Below, one piece after another: positions 49,940 through 59,930 of a stretch of DNA of 64,000 bases (position 1 is the first letter of the stretch; every line of letters begins with the position of its first letter). This DNA comes from Streptomyces sp. man185. Its GTDB lineage: Bacteria > Actinomycetota > Actinomycetes > Streptomycetales > Streptomycetaceae. The DNA lies in the NCBI GenBank assembly GCA_002551355.1, contig NTHE01000025.1, forward strand, positions 1-64,000, read 5' to 3'. A model generated the notes under the pieces. The model was not told the origin of the DNA, ran no database searches, and was given only the letters and a program-made list of their open reading frames with translations. The translations under genes were made by a program, and so were the position numbers.

Positions 49940-50266
49940 CCCTTCCGGAGCCTCCAGCGAGAATCCGCTGCCCCGGCCCTCCACCACGTCCACGATCAGC
50001 CGGGTGTGGGCCCACACCGCGTACTGGCTCCGCGACATCCAGAACGGCACGCTTTCGGGCATCCCTTCGACGACGAGGTCCGCCAGCAGCACATCGGAGT
50101 CCCCGGTACGGAACTCACCGGCCGGATAGCACATCGGCGCGCTGCCGTCGCAGCAGCCGCCCGACTGATGGAACATCAACGGGCCGTGGTCCGCCCGCAG
50201 CCGCCGCAGCAGACCGGCCGCGGCGGGCGTCAGCCCGACGGTGGGCGATTTCGGGTCACACTCCAT
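49901..50266 (-). CDS. DUF779-family protein
   Basis: A 121-residue protein matching DUF779 over its length: 'LLRRLRADHGPLMFHQSGGCCDGSAPMC', 'GDSDVLLADLVVEGMPESVPFWMSRSQY' and 'SGFSLEAPEGVRFLIRSR'. The two-cysteine motif GGCCDGS is typical. DUF779 genes are usually next to acetaldehyde/propionaldehyde dehydrogenases, where they may act as accessory proteins; none is nearby here. ATG 50266 has AAGGGG upstream. Its 3' end forms part of a long hairpin. Confidence 0.85.
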   Translation of the reverse strand: MECDPKSPTVGLTPAAAGLLRRLRADHGPLMFHQSGGCCDGSAPMCYPAGEFRTGDSDVLLADLVVEGMPESVPFWMSRSQYAVWAHTRLIVDVVEGRGSGFSLEAPEGVRFLIRSRLVDG

Positions 50267-50365
50267 GGACCTGCCCCTTTCCGGCCGTGGCAACACTGCG
50301 ACAACCGGGCGCAAGTCAACTCGACCGGACGTTGCGACCGGGTTGCACGCCCTATGCTCGCGCCC

Positions 50366-50743
50366 ATGGAGCAACGGGAAGTCGTGAAGCGCGTGATCGG
50401 GATCCTCACGGAGGCGCGCGAAATGCAGCGCCTGCTGGAGGCGGACCTCGAAAGGGAGGACCTGGACGCGGGAGCGGGCGCCGTCACCGCCCTGCTGAAC
50501 GAGACGATGCCCCACATCGCCATCCCCGACGACTTCTCCGTCGAGGAGGTGGTCACCGTCGTCGGGCGCGAGGTCGGCGGTGCGGTCGAACAGCTCGTGA
50601 GCGCCTTCACCCTCGCGTTCACGATGCTGGCCCAGGTCCATGACTCCGGGCAGACCGACGTGTCGTCGGCCGACGTCCTCCAGGATCTCGCGCTGCGGGT
50701 CGAGGGCGGCGGAACGGACGAGGACGAGGATCCGCTGTCGTAG
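50366..50743 (+). CDS. Hypothetical helical protein
   Basis: A 125-residue acidic, probably all-alpha cytosolic protein: 'VVKRVIGILTEAREMQRLLEADLER', 'GGAVEQLVSAFTLAFTMLAQVHDSG' and an Asp/Glu-rich tail. I recognise no family. It is divergent from DUF779 across about 100 bp with several GCAAC/TTGCG motifs but no clear promoter. ATG 50366 was chosen; an in-frame ATG 12 bases upstream is possible. Confidence 0.65.
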   Translation: MEQREVVKRVIGILTEAREMQRLLEADLEREDLDAGAGAVTALLNETMPHIAIPDDFSVEEVVTVVGREVGGAVEQLVSAFTLAFTMLAQVHDSGQTDVSSADVLQDLALRVEGGGTDEDEDPLS

Positions 50744-50833
50744 CCCTCTGCCCGACGGCCCCTGCGTTCTGCCGCGCGGGTATGCATAGTGGAGGGGAGA
50801 AGCGCGTATCTCCCTCGCGGCATGGAGGCAGCT

Positions 50834-51013
50834 GTGGGAAAGAGCACCGATATAGCCCGCGCCAAGGCGCGGAGGCTCAAAGGCATGATCAAGGAATCGG
50901 ACGGCATCGCCCTCGAGGACGAGCGGCTGAAGGCCGAGGGCAGGAAGGAACAGGCCGAGGCCCGCCGCGAGGAGACCCTGGCCCGCGCAGCGCGGGGTGC
51001 CTCCCACCACTGA
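50834..51013 (+). CDS. CsbD-like small stress protein
   Basis: A 59-residue hydrophilic protein with the CsbD core 'LKGMIKESDGIALEDERLKAEGRKEQ'. CsbD proteins are general-stress proteins of unknown mechanism. GTG 50834 follows GGAGG by 5-6 bases; ATGs at 50822 and 50790 are in frame but lack ribosome sites. A hairpin follows. Confidence 0.8.
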   Translation: MGKSTDIARAKARRLKGMIKESDGIALEDERLKAEGRKEQAEARREETLARAARGASHH

Positions 51014-51022
51014 GAGAAGCGA

Positions 51023-51055
51023 GGCGCCCGCGCCGTCGCACACGGCACGGGCGCC
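51023..51055. terminator. Terminator after the CsbD gene
   Basis: GGCGCCCG and GCCGT (51023-51036) pair with ACGGC and CGGGCGCC (51042-51055) around a short loop with one mismatch, in the gap before the convergent nuclease-like gene. Confidence 0.6.
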
Positions 51056-51116
51056 TTCGCGAGGCCGCACCCCGTCGCAAGCCCTCTGGGGGCCCGCGCA
51101 CGGCGTCTCGCGGGGC

Positions 51117-51788
51117 TCACTTTCGCGCCCGGGCCGCCTGTCGGACCGTCTCGACGATCTCCCGGTCGAGGGCCGCCCTGACCAGCGCCGCGGCGAACGC
51201 GGCCCGGTCCCGGCCGCGCGCCACATCGGACAGCCCGCCGGGGGAGGTGGGCAGACCGAGGCGCTCGGCGCCCTGCAGGCCCTTCGCACCGACCCAGAAC
51301 CCGGTCTCCGGCCAGACGTCCTGCACCTCGCGTACGAAGATGTCGGCCCCGGCGGGTCCGATCCCCCGGACACGCCGGAGCCCCGCCCGCAACGCCTCTC
51401 CGTCGCCGTCCGCCTCCGCGCGCAGTCTGCGCAGGTCCCCCTTCCAGACGTCGAGGACGAGGCCGGCGCCCTCCCCGAGCTGGGTGGCGGTCCGCTCGTC
51501 GTAACGGCGGTAGCCGCCCTCGCCCAGCGCGTCCACGCGCTGCTGCCAGGTCGCGTCCGCCATCCGGCGCGGAGTGCGCATGCCATGCGCGGACAACGCC
51601 CGGGCGGCGGCCACCGCGACCGAGGCGCGGATCCGGGCGCTCAGCAGATGGCTCAGCACCAGCAGCTGGTAGAGCGGCTGAGGGGTGTCGCGCAGCGGGA
51701 TCCCCGCCTCCGCCGCATACGTCCGCCCGTACCCCTCCAGCAGCGCGTCGGTGATCCGGCGCGCCGATGCGGACACCCCGCCGCTCAT
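51117..51788 (-). CDS. HhH-GPD/endonuclease III-like protein
   Basis: A 223-residue protein of the helix-hairpin-helix glycosylase fold: 'PLYQLLVLSHLLSARIRASVAVAAARALSA', the hairpin 'LRRVRGIGPAGADIFVREVQD' and a C-terminal segment. It lacks the four cysteines of the iron-sulphur loop of true endonuclease III, and no clear catalytic Lys/Asp pair is certain, so its activity on DNA is inferred from fold only. ATG 51788 overlaps the DUF6480 stop by ATGA. Confidence 0.8.
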   Translation of the reverse strand: MSGGVSASARRITDALLEGYGRTYAAEAGIPLRDTPQPLYQLLVLSHLLSARIRASVAVAAARALSAHGMRTPRRMADATWQQRVDALGEGGYRRYDERTATQLGEGAGLVLDVWKGDLRRLRAEADGDGEALRAGLRRVRGIGPAGADIFVREVQDVWPETGFWVGAKGLQGAERLGLPTSPGGLSDVARGRDRAAFAAALVRAALDREIVETVRQAARARK

Positions 51789-51967
51789 CCGTAACCGAAG
51801 ATCCTGGCGAGGAAGAATCCGGCGACCATGAGCGCTCCCAACACGATCAGGGCGGTCCAGAGGCCAGGGTGTTCCCAGAGCCCTCCGTCCGCGCGTTCCT
51901 CGTGGGCCTCGCCGATGGACCCCTCGGCCGGCGGTGTCTCTCCTGGGGGATTCCTGAGAACAGCCAT
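51785..51967 (-). CDS. DUF6480-like small membrane protein
   Basis: A 60-residue protein: a hydrophilic N-terminus with 'NPPGETPPAEGSIGEAHEE' and a C-terminal helix 'TALIVLGALMVAGFFLARIFGYG'. The PPGETPPAE motif and C-terminal membrane helix match DUF6480, common in Streptomyces and of unknown function. It overlaps the nuclease-like start (ATGA), so both are co-translated. Confidence 0.75.
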   Translation of the reverse strand: MAVLRNPPGETPPAEGSIGEAHEERADGGLWEHPGLWTALIVLGALMVAGFFLARIFGYG

Positions 51968-52094
51968 GCCTCCAGGGTCCCCCCGACCGCGCCCCCGCGC
52001 ACGCCGTCCCGGTTCGGCCCCGGGCGCAGGGCCGTACGGCGGAGCCCGGCACGGGGGAGCGCTGCGGCGGGTGAAAACGGGGCACCGTCAAGGA

Positions 52095-53300
52095 ATGCGC
52101 CGAGTCTCCGCCCCCGTCGTCAAGCTCGTGCAGCGCACCACCGAACCTGCCGGGGTGCAGACGCTGCGTTCGACGGCGGCCGCCGTCATCGCCTACTCCG
52201 TGGCCGTCTGGTTCCTGCCCGAACCGGCCCCGCTGACCGCACCCCTCACCGCTCTCCTGGTCGTCCAGGTGACCCTCTACGCGACCCTCACCACCGGCAT
52301 CCGCAGGGTGAACTCGGTCGTCGTCGGCGTCCTCATCGCCATCGGCTTCAGCTCCCTGGTGGGGCTGAGCTGGTGGAGCCTCGGCCTCACCATCTTCACC
52401 TCGCTGATGATCGGTCGGCTGGTGCGGGTCAACGAGTTCGTGCCCGAGGTGGCGATCAGCGCGATGCTGGTCCTCGGCGTCTCCCAGGTCGCCGACACCG
52501 CCTGGGACCGGGTGTGGGAGACGCTGATCGGCGCCGTCGTCGGGCTCCTGTTCAACCTGCTCCTCGCCCCGCCCGTCTGGGTCGCCTCGGCCGGCTCCTC
52601 CATCGAATCGCTGGCCGCCCGGATGGGCACGATGCTGCGCAGCATGGGCGAGGAGGTCGTGGGGAACAACCCCGTGTCCCGGGCCGCCGCCCGTCTCCAC
52701 GAGGCCCGCAAGCTCGACCACGACATCGTCGAGGTCGACGCCTCCCTGCGACAGGCGGAGGAAAGTCTCACCCTCAACCCCAGGGTGAGACAGGGACTGC
52801 TCCACCGGGTCGTCCTGCGCACCGGGCTCGACACGCTGGAGATCTGCGCCGTCGTCCTGCGCGTCCTGTCCCGCACCCTCACCGACCTGGCGAAGGCCCG
52901 TACCGAGGAATCCCTGTTCCCGGCCGATGTGGCGGAACCGCTCCAGGAACTCCTCGGCCACCTCGCCGAGGCGATCGAGAGCTTCGCCGTCCTGGTCACG
53001 ACCCAGCTCGCCGCCGACGCGGAGGCGGCGGAGGACAGCCTCGCCGAGGCGCTCGCCCGCAGCCGCACCACCCGCGACCGGGTGGCCGACCTGCTGCTGG
53101 AGGACGTCCAGGAGCACCCCCGGCAGTGGCAGCTGCACGGTGCTCTGCTCGCCGAGATCGACCGGGTGCTGGCCGAACTCGACATCGAGGAACGCACCAA
53201 ACGGCTCGGCGAGGAGCTGGACCGCCGCGCGGCCGAGGCGCACGCGCGTCACCCCCGGCTGCGCGCGCTCCTGCGGCGGCTGGGCCGACAGGCCGCATGA
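52095..53300 (+). CDS. FUSC/aromatic acid exporter-family membrane protein
   Basis: A 401-residue protein: six predicted helices in the first 170 residues ('TLRSTAAAVIAYSVAVWFLPEPAPLTAPLTALLVVQVTLYATL', 'RRVNSVVVGVLIAIGFSSLVGLSWWS', 'WDRVWETLIGAVVGLLFNLLLAPP' parts) typical of FUSC, followed by a long helical cytosolic domain (about 180-401). FUSC proteins are proposed efflux channels for aromatic acids; the substrate is unknown. ATG 52095 has AAGGA immediately before it, too close to be ideal; GTG 52071 is an alternative. It is divergent from the DUF6480 gene over 127 bp. Confidence 0.8.
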   Translation: MRRVSAPVVKLVQRTTEPAGVQTLRSTAAAVIAYSVAVWFLPEPAPLTAPLTALLVVQVTLYATLTTGIRRVNSVVVGVLIAIGFSSLVGLSWWSLGLTIFTSLMIGRLVRVNEFVPEVAISAMLVLGVSQVADTAWDRVWETLIGAVVGLLFNLLLAPPVWVASAGSSIESLAARMGTMLRSMGEEVVGNNPVSRAAARLHEARKLDHDIVEVDASLRQAEESLTLNPRVRQGLLHRVVLRTGLDTLEICAVVLRVLSRTLTDLAKARTEESLFPADVAEPLQELLGHLAEAIESFAVLVTTQLAADAEAAEDSLAEALARSRTTRDRVADLLLEDVQEHPRQWQLHGALLAEIDRVLAELDIEERTKRLGEELDRRAAEAHARHPRLRALLRRLGRQAA

Positions 53301-53411
53301 CCGCCCCCACCGAAGAGGCACCCCGATTCGCGCGTTCCGACCCCGGCCGCGCGGGATGCGGAGGAGGCCGGTCGCTGGTTCCCTGGAGGTCCCAGCGTCC
53401 AAGGAGTGGTG

Positions 53412-53603
53412 ATGAGCGGTTCGGACGAACCCGCCGACCTGGCTCGGCAGATGCGTGAGAAGGCCCAGCAGCTCGCCGAGGCCGCGGAGCGCGCGAGCGA
53501 CCCGCACGAGCGCGAGCGGCTGGAGAAGAAGTCCCGGACGATCCGGGACCGGAGCGAGCAGCAGAGCGCCATGGAAGCCGGGGACATCTACCCCCAGAAG
53601 TAG
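53412..53603 (+). CDS. DUF6381-like small hydrophilic protein
   Basis: A 63-residue, highly charged helical protein ('LARQMREKAQQLAEAAERASDPHERERLEKKSRTIRDR' in the family position) ending 'IYPQK'. It matches DUF6381, a Streptomyces family of unknown function often near other small stress genes. ATG 53412 has AAGGAG 5-8 bases upstream. It lies just after the FUSC gene but with its own ribosome site. Confidence 0.72.
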   Translation: MSGSDEPADLARQMREKAQQLAEAAERASDPHERERLEKKSRTIRDRSEQQSAMEAGDIYPQK

Positions 53604-53723
53604 CCCCGCCGACGCCCGCCCGCCCGTTCCCGGAGGACCTGCAGAACCTCCGGGGGCGGACGGGCGCATGTGGTGCCGTGCAAGAGGGGAGGGCGCCGGA
53701 GCACAGGGCGGGGGAGGCCCGGG

Positions 53724-54731
53724 TCAGCCGGCCCACTCCAGGAGCCGTTCCGCGCTCCAGGTCGTCACCACCCGGTCCGCCGGCACCTCGCACTCCTCGG
53801 CGCGGGCGCACCCCGACCGCTGCCAGTCCAGCTGCCCCGGGGCGTGCGCGTCCGTGTCGATCGCGAACAGCGCCCCCGCCGCGACGGCCGCGCGCAGCAG
53901 CCGTCGGGGCGGATCCTGCCGCTCCGGACGGCAGTTGATCTCCACCGCCGTCCCGGCCTCGGCACAGGCCGCGAAGACCCGCTCCGCGTCGAACCGCGAC
54001 TCCGGACGGCCGCGCCCGGCCAGCAGGCGTCCCGTGCAGTGGCCGAGCACATCGGCCCGTGGATGACGTACCGCCGCTTCCAGCCGCCGTGTCATCGGGG
54101 CCGGGTCCATCCGCAGCTTGGAGTGGACGGAGACCACCACCACGTCGAGCTGGGCCAGCAGTTCGTCCTCCTGGTCGAGCGACCCGTCCGGGAGGATGTC
54201 GCACTCGATCCCCGTCAGGAGCCGGAACGGGGCCCACTCCTCGTTGAGCCGTTCCACCACAGCGAGCTGCTCCCGCAGCCGTTTCGGCGACAGGCCGCGC
54301 GCCACCGTCAGCCGGGGCGAGTGGTCGGTCAGGACGGCCCACGCGTGCCCCAGCTCCGCGGCGGTCCGACCCATCTCCTCGATCGGACTGCCCCCGTCCG
54401 ACCAGTCCGAGTGCAGATGGCAGTCGCCCATCAGCCGCGCGAAGAGGTCCTGGCCCCCCTCGGCGACCGGCTCGGCAGCAGCTTCCTTCTCCAGCCGCTC
54501 CAGGTACCCGGGCGTCTTTCCGGCCAGGGCCTCACGGATCACCTCGGCTGTACGCGGCCCGATGCCGGGGACGCGCTCCAGGGATTTCGCGGCCACCCGC
54601 TCGGCCGCCTCCCCGGCGGCCATGGCGTCCACCGCTGCGGCGGCCGTACGGAAGGCCTTCACCCGGTAGGTGGCGGCCTGCGAGCGTTCCAGCAGGAAGG
54701 CGATCCGCCGCAGGGCGGTGACGGGATCCAT
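53724..54731 (-). CDS. PHP-domain phosphoesterase with HhH region (PolX-like C-terminal half)
   Basis: A 335-residue protein. Residues about 1-95 form a helical DNA-binding HhH-type region ('LLERSQAATYRVKAFRTAAAAVDAM', 'LERVPGIGPRTAEVIREAL'), and residues about 105-335 a PHP domain with 'GDCHLHSDWSDGGSP', 'LTDHSPRLTVA', 'GIECDIL', 'VVSVHSKL' and 'AIDTDAHAPGQ' metal ligands. The layout matches the C-terminal part of PolX without its polymerase domain. It probably cleaves phosphate bonds of nucleic acid or sugar phosphate. ATG 54731 follows GGAGGTGGAG. Confidence 0.88.
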   Translation of the reverse strand: MDPVTALRRIAFLLERSQAATYRVKAFRTAAAAVDAMAAGEAAERVAAKSLERVPGIGPRTAEVIREALAGKTPGYLERLEKEAAAEPVAEGGQDLFARLMGDCHLHSDWSDGGSPIEEMGRTAAELGHAWAVLTDHSPRLTVARGLSPKRLREQLAVVERLNEEWAPFRLLTGIECDILPDGSLDQEDELLAQLDVVVVSVHSKLRMDPAPMTRRLEAAVRHPRADVLGHCTGRLLAGRGRPESRFDAERVFAACAEAGTAVEINCRPERQDPPRRLLRAAVAAGALFAIDTDAHAPGQLDWQRSGCARAEECEVPADRVVTTWSAERLLEWAG

Positions 54732-54843
54732 CTCCACCTCCACCAGGAGCGAATGCGGCCGGTACCGGTCCGCCGGGCCCGCCGCCCGCCCCACCAGCAT
54801 GAGCGCACCCGGCCCCGCCCGCCTCCGCGCCCCGGTCACCGTT

Positions 54844-56313
<1,470 letters not shown>

Positions 56314-56589
56314 GCTCGACCTCCCCCGCCGCCGTTCCAGGGCGTTCCAGCCCTCCGAGAACACCCACGTCACCAGGGGTGGGACGGTTCCAGCCCGGCG
56401 GGAAGCCGTGTCGCGCTTGTCCGGGTCCGGGGCGGCGGCCCAGGCTGGTGCCGATCCCGTACCACCGGTACAGCCCCTCAGCGGGCCCCGCACGAGTCGG
56501 TGCGCTGCCGTACGACCACCTGAGCGCACCACCGACGGCAGCGACGACCGCATCACCAACCGCACCATCCGAAACGGGGAAAACTCATC

Positions 56590-57207
56590 ATGCGCACCCT
56601 CCGCACCGCCCTCCTGACCGTCATGGCCGCGGGCCTGGCCGTCACCGCCCTGGCCCAGGTGCCCGCCGCCGCGGCCCCGGCCCCCGCTCCCGCCCCGCCG
56701 AAGTTCCTGAGCGCGGGCCAGCTGCCCGCATCCCACACCCCCTGGACGGCCGGCCCGGTACGCCAGGGCGTGCCCGAGGAGGGGTCCCTGTGCACCACCG
56801 GAATCGCCCCGGCGGCCGGCACCCGCCACCGGGACTTCCGCACCGAACTGGACACCAACGCCCGCCAGACCATCACGGTCGCCACCACCGCCGCCCGGGC
56901 CAGGAAGCTCGCCGCCGAGCTGCGCAGCGCCCTGGAGACCTGCCTCGACCGGCTGAAGGAGCAGGACCCCGGCCTGGACGGGGAGGCGTTCTACCAGGGC
57001 CGGATCAACGTGGAGGAGGGCGCGCACGTCTACAGCATCGACACGTCCTACCCGGAGGTCGGCTCCACCGACATCGGGCTCTACTCCGTGGGCCGCGACG
57101 GCAGGACGGTGACCGTGGTCGAGTGGGGCCAGCTCGGCGAGCTCGACGGAGCACCGCTGGAGGGCTTCAAGAAGACGACCCGCACCGCAGTCTCCAAGCT
57201 GCACTGA
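56590..57207 (+). CDS. Secreted hypothetical protein
   Basis: A 205-residue exported protein with a signal peptide (MRTLRTALLTVMAAGLAVTA...AAAAPAP) and a mature part with two cysteines ('EEGSLCTTG' and 'LETCLDRL') likely to pair. Strand-rich, with 'VGSTDIGLYSVGRDGRTVTVVEWGQLGEL'. It resembles extracellular sensor-like domains of actinobacterial membrane kinases, but I cannot name a family. It may be the partner or target of the divergent HTH-membrane protein. Confidence 0.75.
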   Translation: MRTLRTALLTVMAAGLAVTALAQVPAAAAPAPAPAPPKFLSAGQLPASHTPWTAGPVRQGVPEEGSLCTTGIAPAAGTRHRDFRTELDTNARQTITVATTAARARKLAAELRSALETCLDRLKEQDPGLDGEAFYQGRINVEEGAHVYSIDTSYPEVGSTDIGLYSVGRDGRTVTVVEWGQLGELDGAPLEGFKKTTRTAVSKLH

Positions 57208-57290
57208 TCCCGCTTCCGCGACCGGCCGCCGCAGGGGAGCGGCCGGTCGCGGAGGTGCGCGGTACCCCGGATCGGGAGCATGCTGGCTGT

Positions 57291-59891
57291 GTGACCCGGC
57301 ACGAGACGCCCCGGTATTCCCCGCCCGCCGGAAACGGGGCCGCGGCCGGGGGACTGGACGGTGGCCGAGTGCCGGACGAACTGTCCCTCGTACTCGCCCA
57401 GGCCCTCGTCAGTGCCGTCGAGTCGACCGACGGCTACGCGGGCGGGGTCTACCTGCGGAGCAGAACACCAGGGCTGCTGCGGCTCGCAGTGCTGGCCGGG
57501 CTGCCCGCCCCACTGTTCCGGCCCTGGTGGCGGATGCATGTGAACCGGCCCTTCCCGGTGTCCGAGGCCTACCGCTCGGGGCGGCCCGTGCTGCTCCACG
57601 ACGCGGAGGAGGCGATGCGCCGGTTCCCGCAGCTGATGGCCGGGCTGCCGTTCCCGTTCGGCTCGCTGTGGGTGCCGATCACCGGACCCCGGGGCAGCGT
57701 CGGCGTGCTGGCGGTCCTGCGTGCCTCCACGCCGGGTCAGCCTGTCGCCCCCGCCGACGGCGACCGGCTGCACCGGCTCGGCCAACGGCTCGGCGCCGCG
57801 CTCACCGATCTGGAGCGGCGGGGCGTCGACTGCGTATGGGAGACCGAGCCGGTCCCCGTGCAACTGCCGGCCGCCACCACGCCCCCGGTGCGGGTCGGCC
57901 GGTTCGACTGGGACCTGCACTCCGGGCAGGTCGCCGCCGACGACGAACTCTGCGGGATCCTCGGCTTCGAGCCCGCCGGCTTCCCGGGCACCGTCGACGC
58001 GCTCGCCGAACGGCTGGTCCCCGAGGATGTGTACGGGCTGTGGGCGCTGGCCCGGCGGACGGTGGAGTCCGCCGAACCGGTGGTCCGCCGGATGCGGCTG
58101 CGCGGTCCCGACGGCAGGTCCCATCTGCTGGAGCTCTCCGGCCGCTGGACGCACCCGGACGGCGATGTGTCCGCCAGCCATCTGAGCGGCTTCCTGGTCG
58201 ACCTCGGCGCGGGACCCGTCGTACCGGAGGCCGCCGACCGGCTGCCCCGGGGCATCCTCTCCCTCGACCGCCTCGGGCGGATCACGTACGCGAACGGCCT
58301 CGCCGAGGAACTGCTCGGCCACTCCCGGACGGAGCTGATCGGCCATGTGGTGTGGCAAGGACTGCCGTGGTTCGGGCACGAGGCCTACGAGGACCACTAC
58401 CGGGCCGCCCTGATGGCCGACGAGCCCGTCCACTTCCTCGCCCGCCGCCCGCCCTCGCGCTGGCTGTCGGTGTCGCTGTACCCGGGCCACGACGGGGTGA
58501 GCGTCGTCCTCCAGGCGACCGACCAGCCGGCCTACGCCCCAGGCTCCGTCACCTCGCCGGGGCTCGGCATCGGCTCGACCGCCGACCGTTCCTCCGCGCT
58601 CTACCGGCCGGTGGCCCTCGCCATCGCGCTGACCGAGGCGGTCACGGCCCGTCAGGTCTCCGCGGTGGTCACCGAGGAACTGCTGCCCGCGTTCGGCGGC
58701 CGCCAGCTCGCCATCTACCTGCTGAACGAGCGCCATCTCCATCTGGCCTGGGAAACGGGATTCCCGAAGGGTTTCCTCGACCGCTTCGACGGGGTCGGGC
58801 TCGACGTCAGCATCCCCGGGGTGGAGACCCTGACCACGGGCCGCCCGATCTTCTTCGAGTCCATGCAGCGCCTGGCCGAGGCCTATCCGGGCATCCCGAT
58901 CGACGCGGACGTCGGGGCGCGGGCGTTCCTGCCGCTGATCGCCTCGGGCCGGCCCGTCGGCTCCTGCATCCTCGGCTTCGACCGGCCCCGCGGCTTCAGC
59001 CCGGAGGAGCGCACGGTCCTGACGGCACTGGCCGGGCTCATCGCCCAGGCACTGCAACGCGCCCAGCGCTACGACAGCGAGTCGGCCCTCGCCCGCGGAC
59101 TCCAGGACGCCCTGCTCCCGCACCGGCTGCCCGAGGTGGACGGGGTGGACACCCTGGGGCGCTACCTCTCCGGCACCCAGGGCATGGACGTGGGCGGGGA
59201 CTGGTACGACGTGATCGAGACCGGTCACGAACTCGCCCTGATCATCGGCGACGTGCAGGGACACGGGGTGTCCGCCGCCGCGACCATGGGCCAACTGCGC
59301 AGTGCGGTAAGAGCGTTCGCGCTGAGCAACCATGACCCGCAGGAGGTGATGAGCGGGACGAACCGGCTGCTCATCGACCTGGACCCGGGGCAGTTCGCGA
59401 GCTGCTGCTACATCGCCCTCGACCCGGTGACCGGCGTGGCCCGTGCCGTACGGGCGGGGCATCCGCAGCCCGTGCTGCGGCGGCCCGACGGCCGGACGGA
59501 AGTGCTGGACCTGCCCGGCGGCATCGTGCTCGGGATCGACGGGGACGCGGCCTACCCGGTCACGGAGATGCGGCTCGAACCGGGCGCGATGCTCGCGCTG
59601 TTCACGGACGGGCTGATCGAGCGCCCCGGGACGGACATCGACGAGGGTATCGAGCGGTTGCGGGCGACCGTCGAACGCATCGGCGCGGTCCCCCTGGCCG
59701 ACACGGCCGACCAGGTCATCGGCGAGGCGAGAGCGGCCACCGACCGCCCCGACGACATCGCCATCCTGCTGGCCGCCCGCTGGGCCGAGGCCCCGGCGGT
59801 CCGTCGGCCCCGGACGGTGCGGGAGCCCGGGCCCGACCTGTGGCGCACGTTCAGGAGGCCGGACCCGGGGCCTCCTGCGGCGGATACCTAG
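57291..59891 (+). CDS. PAS/GAF/SpoIIE phosphatase (no HATPase)
   Basis: An 866-residue sensor phosphatase. A GAF-like domain (about 25-160), two PAS domains (about 195-300 with 'RFDWDLHSGQVAADDELCGILGFE', and about 315-420 with 'GILSLDRLGRITYANGLAEELLGHS'), a further GAF (about 440-605) and a C-terminal SpoIIE phosphatase (about 620-830: 'VGGDWYDVI', 'IIGDVQGHGVSAAATMG', 'LFTDGLIERPGTDIDEG', 'RPDDIAIL') are present. Unlike the protein at 0.9-3.4 kb there is no HATPase domain, so it can only dephosphorylate. GTG 57291 was chosen from the start of similarity; no ideal ribosome site is present. Confidence 0.9.
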   Translation: MTRHETPRYSPPAGNGAAAGGLDGGRVPDELSLVLAQALVSAVESTDGYAGGVYLRSRTPGLLRLAVLAGLPAPLFRPWWRMHVNRPFPVSEAYRSGRPVLLHDAEEAMRRFPQLMAGLPFPFGSLWVPITGPRGSVGVLAVLRASTPGQPVAPADGDRLHRLGQRLGAALTDLERRGVDCVWETEPVPVQLPAATTPPVRVGRFDWDLHSGQVAADDELCGILGFEPAGFPGTVDALAERLVPEDVYGLWALARRTVESAEPVVRRMRLRGPDGRSHLLELSGRWTHPDGDVSASHLSGFLVDLGAGPVVPEAADRLPRGILSLDRLGRITYANGLAEELLGHSRTELIGHVVWQGLPWFGHEAYEDHYRAALMADEPVHFLARRPPSRWLSVSLYPGHDGVSVVLQATDQPAYAPGSVTSPGLGIGSTADRSSALYRPVALAIALTEAVTARQVSAVVTEELLPAFGGRQLAIYLLNERHLHLAWETGFPKGFLDRFDGVGLDVSIPGVETLTTGRPIFFESMQRLAEAYPGIPIDADVGARAFLPLIASGRPVGSCILGFDRPRGFSPEERTVLTALAGLIAQALQRAQRYDSESALARGLQDALLPHRLPEVDGVDTLGRYLSGTQGMDVGGDWYDVIETGHELALIIGDVQGHGVSAAATMGQLRSAVRAFALSNHDPQEVMSGTNRLLIDLDPGQFASCCYIALDPVTGVARAVRAGHPQPVLRRPDGRTEVLDLPGGIVLGIDGDAAYPVTEMRLEPGAMLALFTDGLIERPGTDIDEGIERLRATVERIGAVPLADTADQVIGEARAATDRPDDIAILLAARWAEAPAVRRPRTVREPGPDLWRTFRRPDPGPPAADT

Positions 59892-59930
59892 GGTCCGGCC
59901 TCCCGGAAGGCGTTCTGTCCGCCCTGTCGG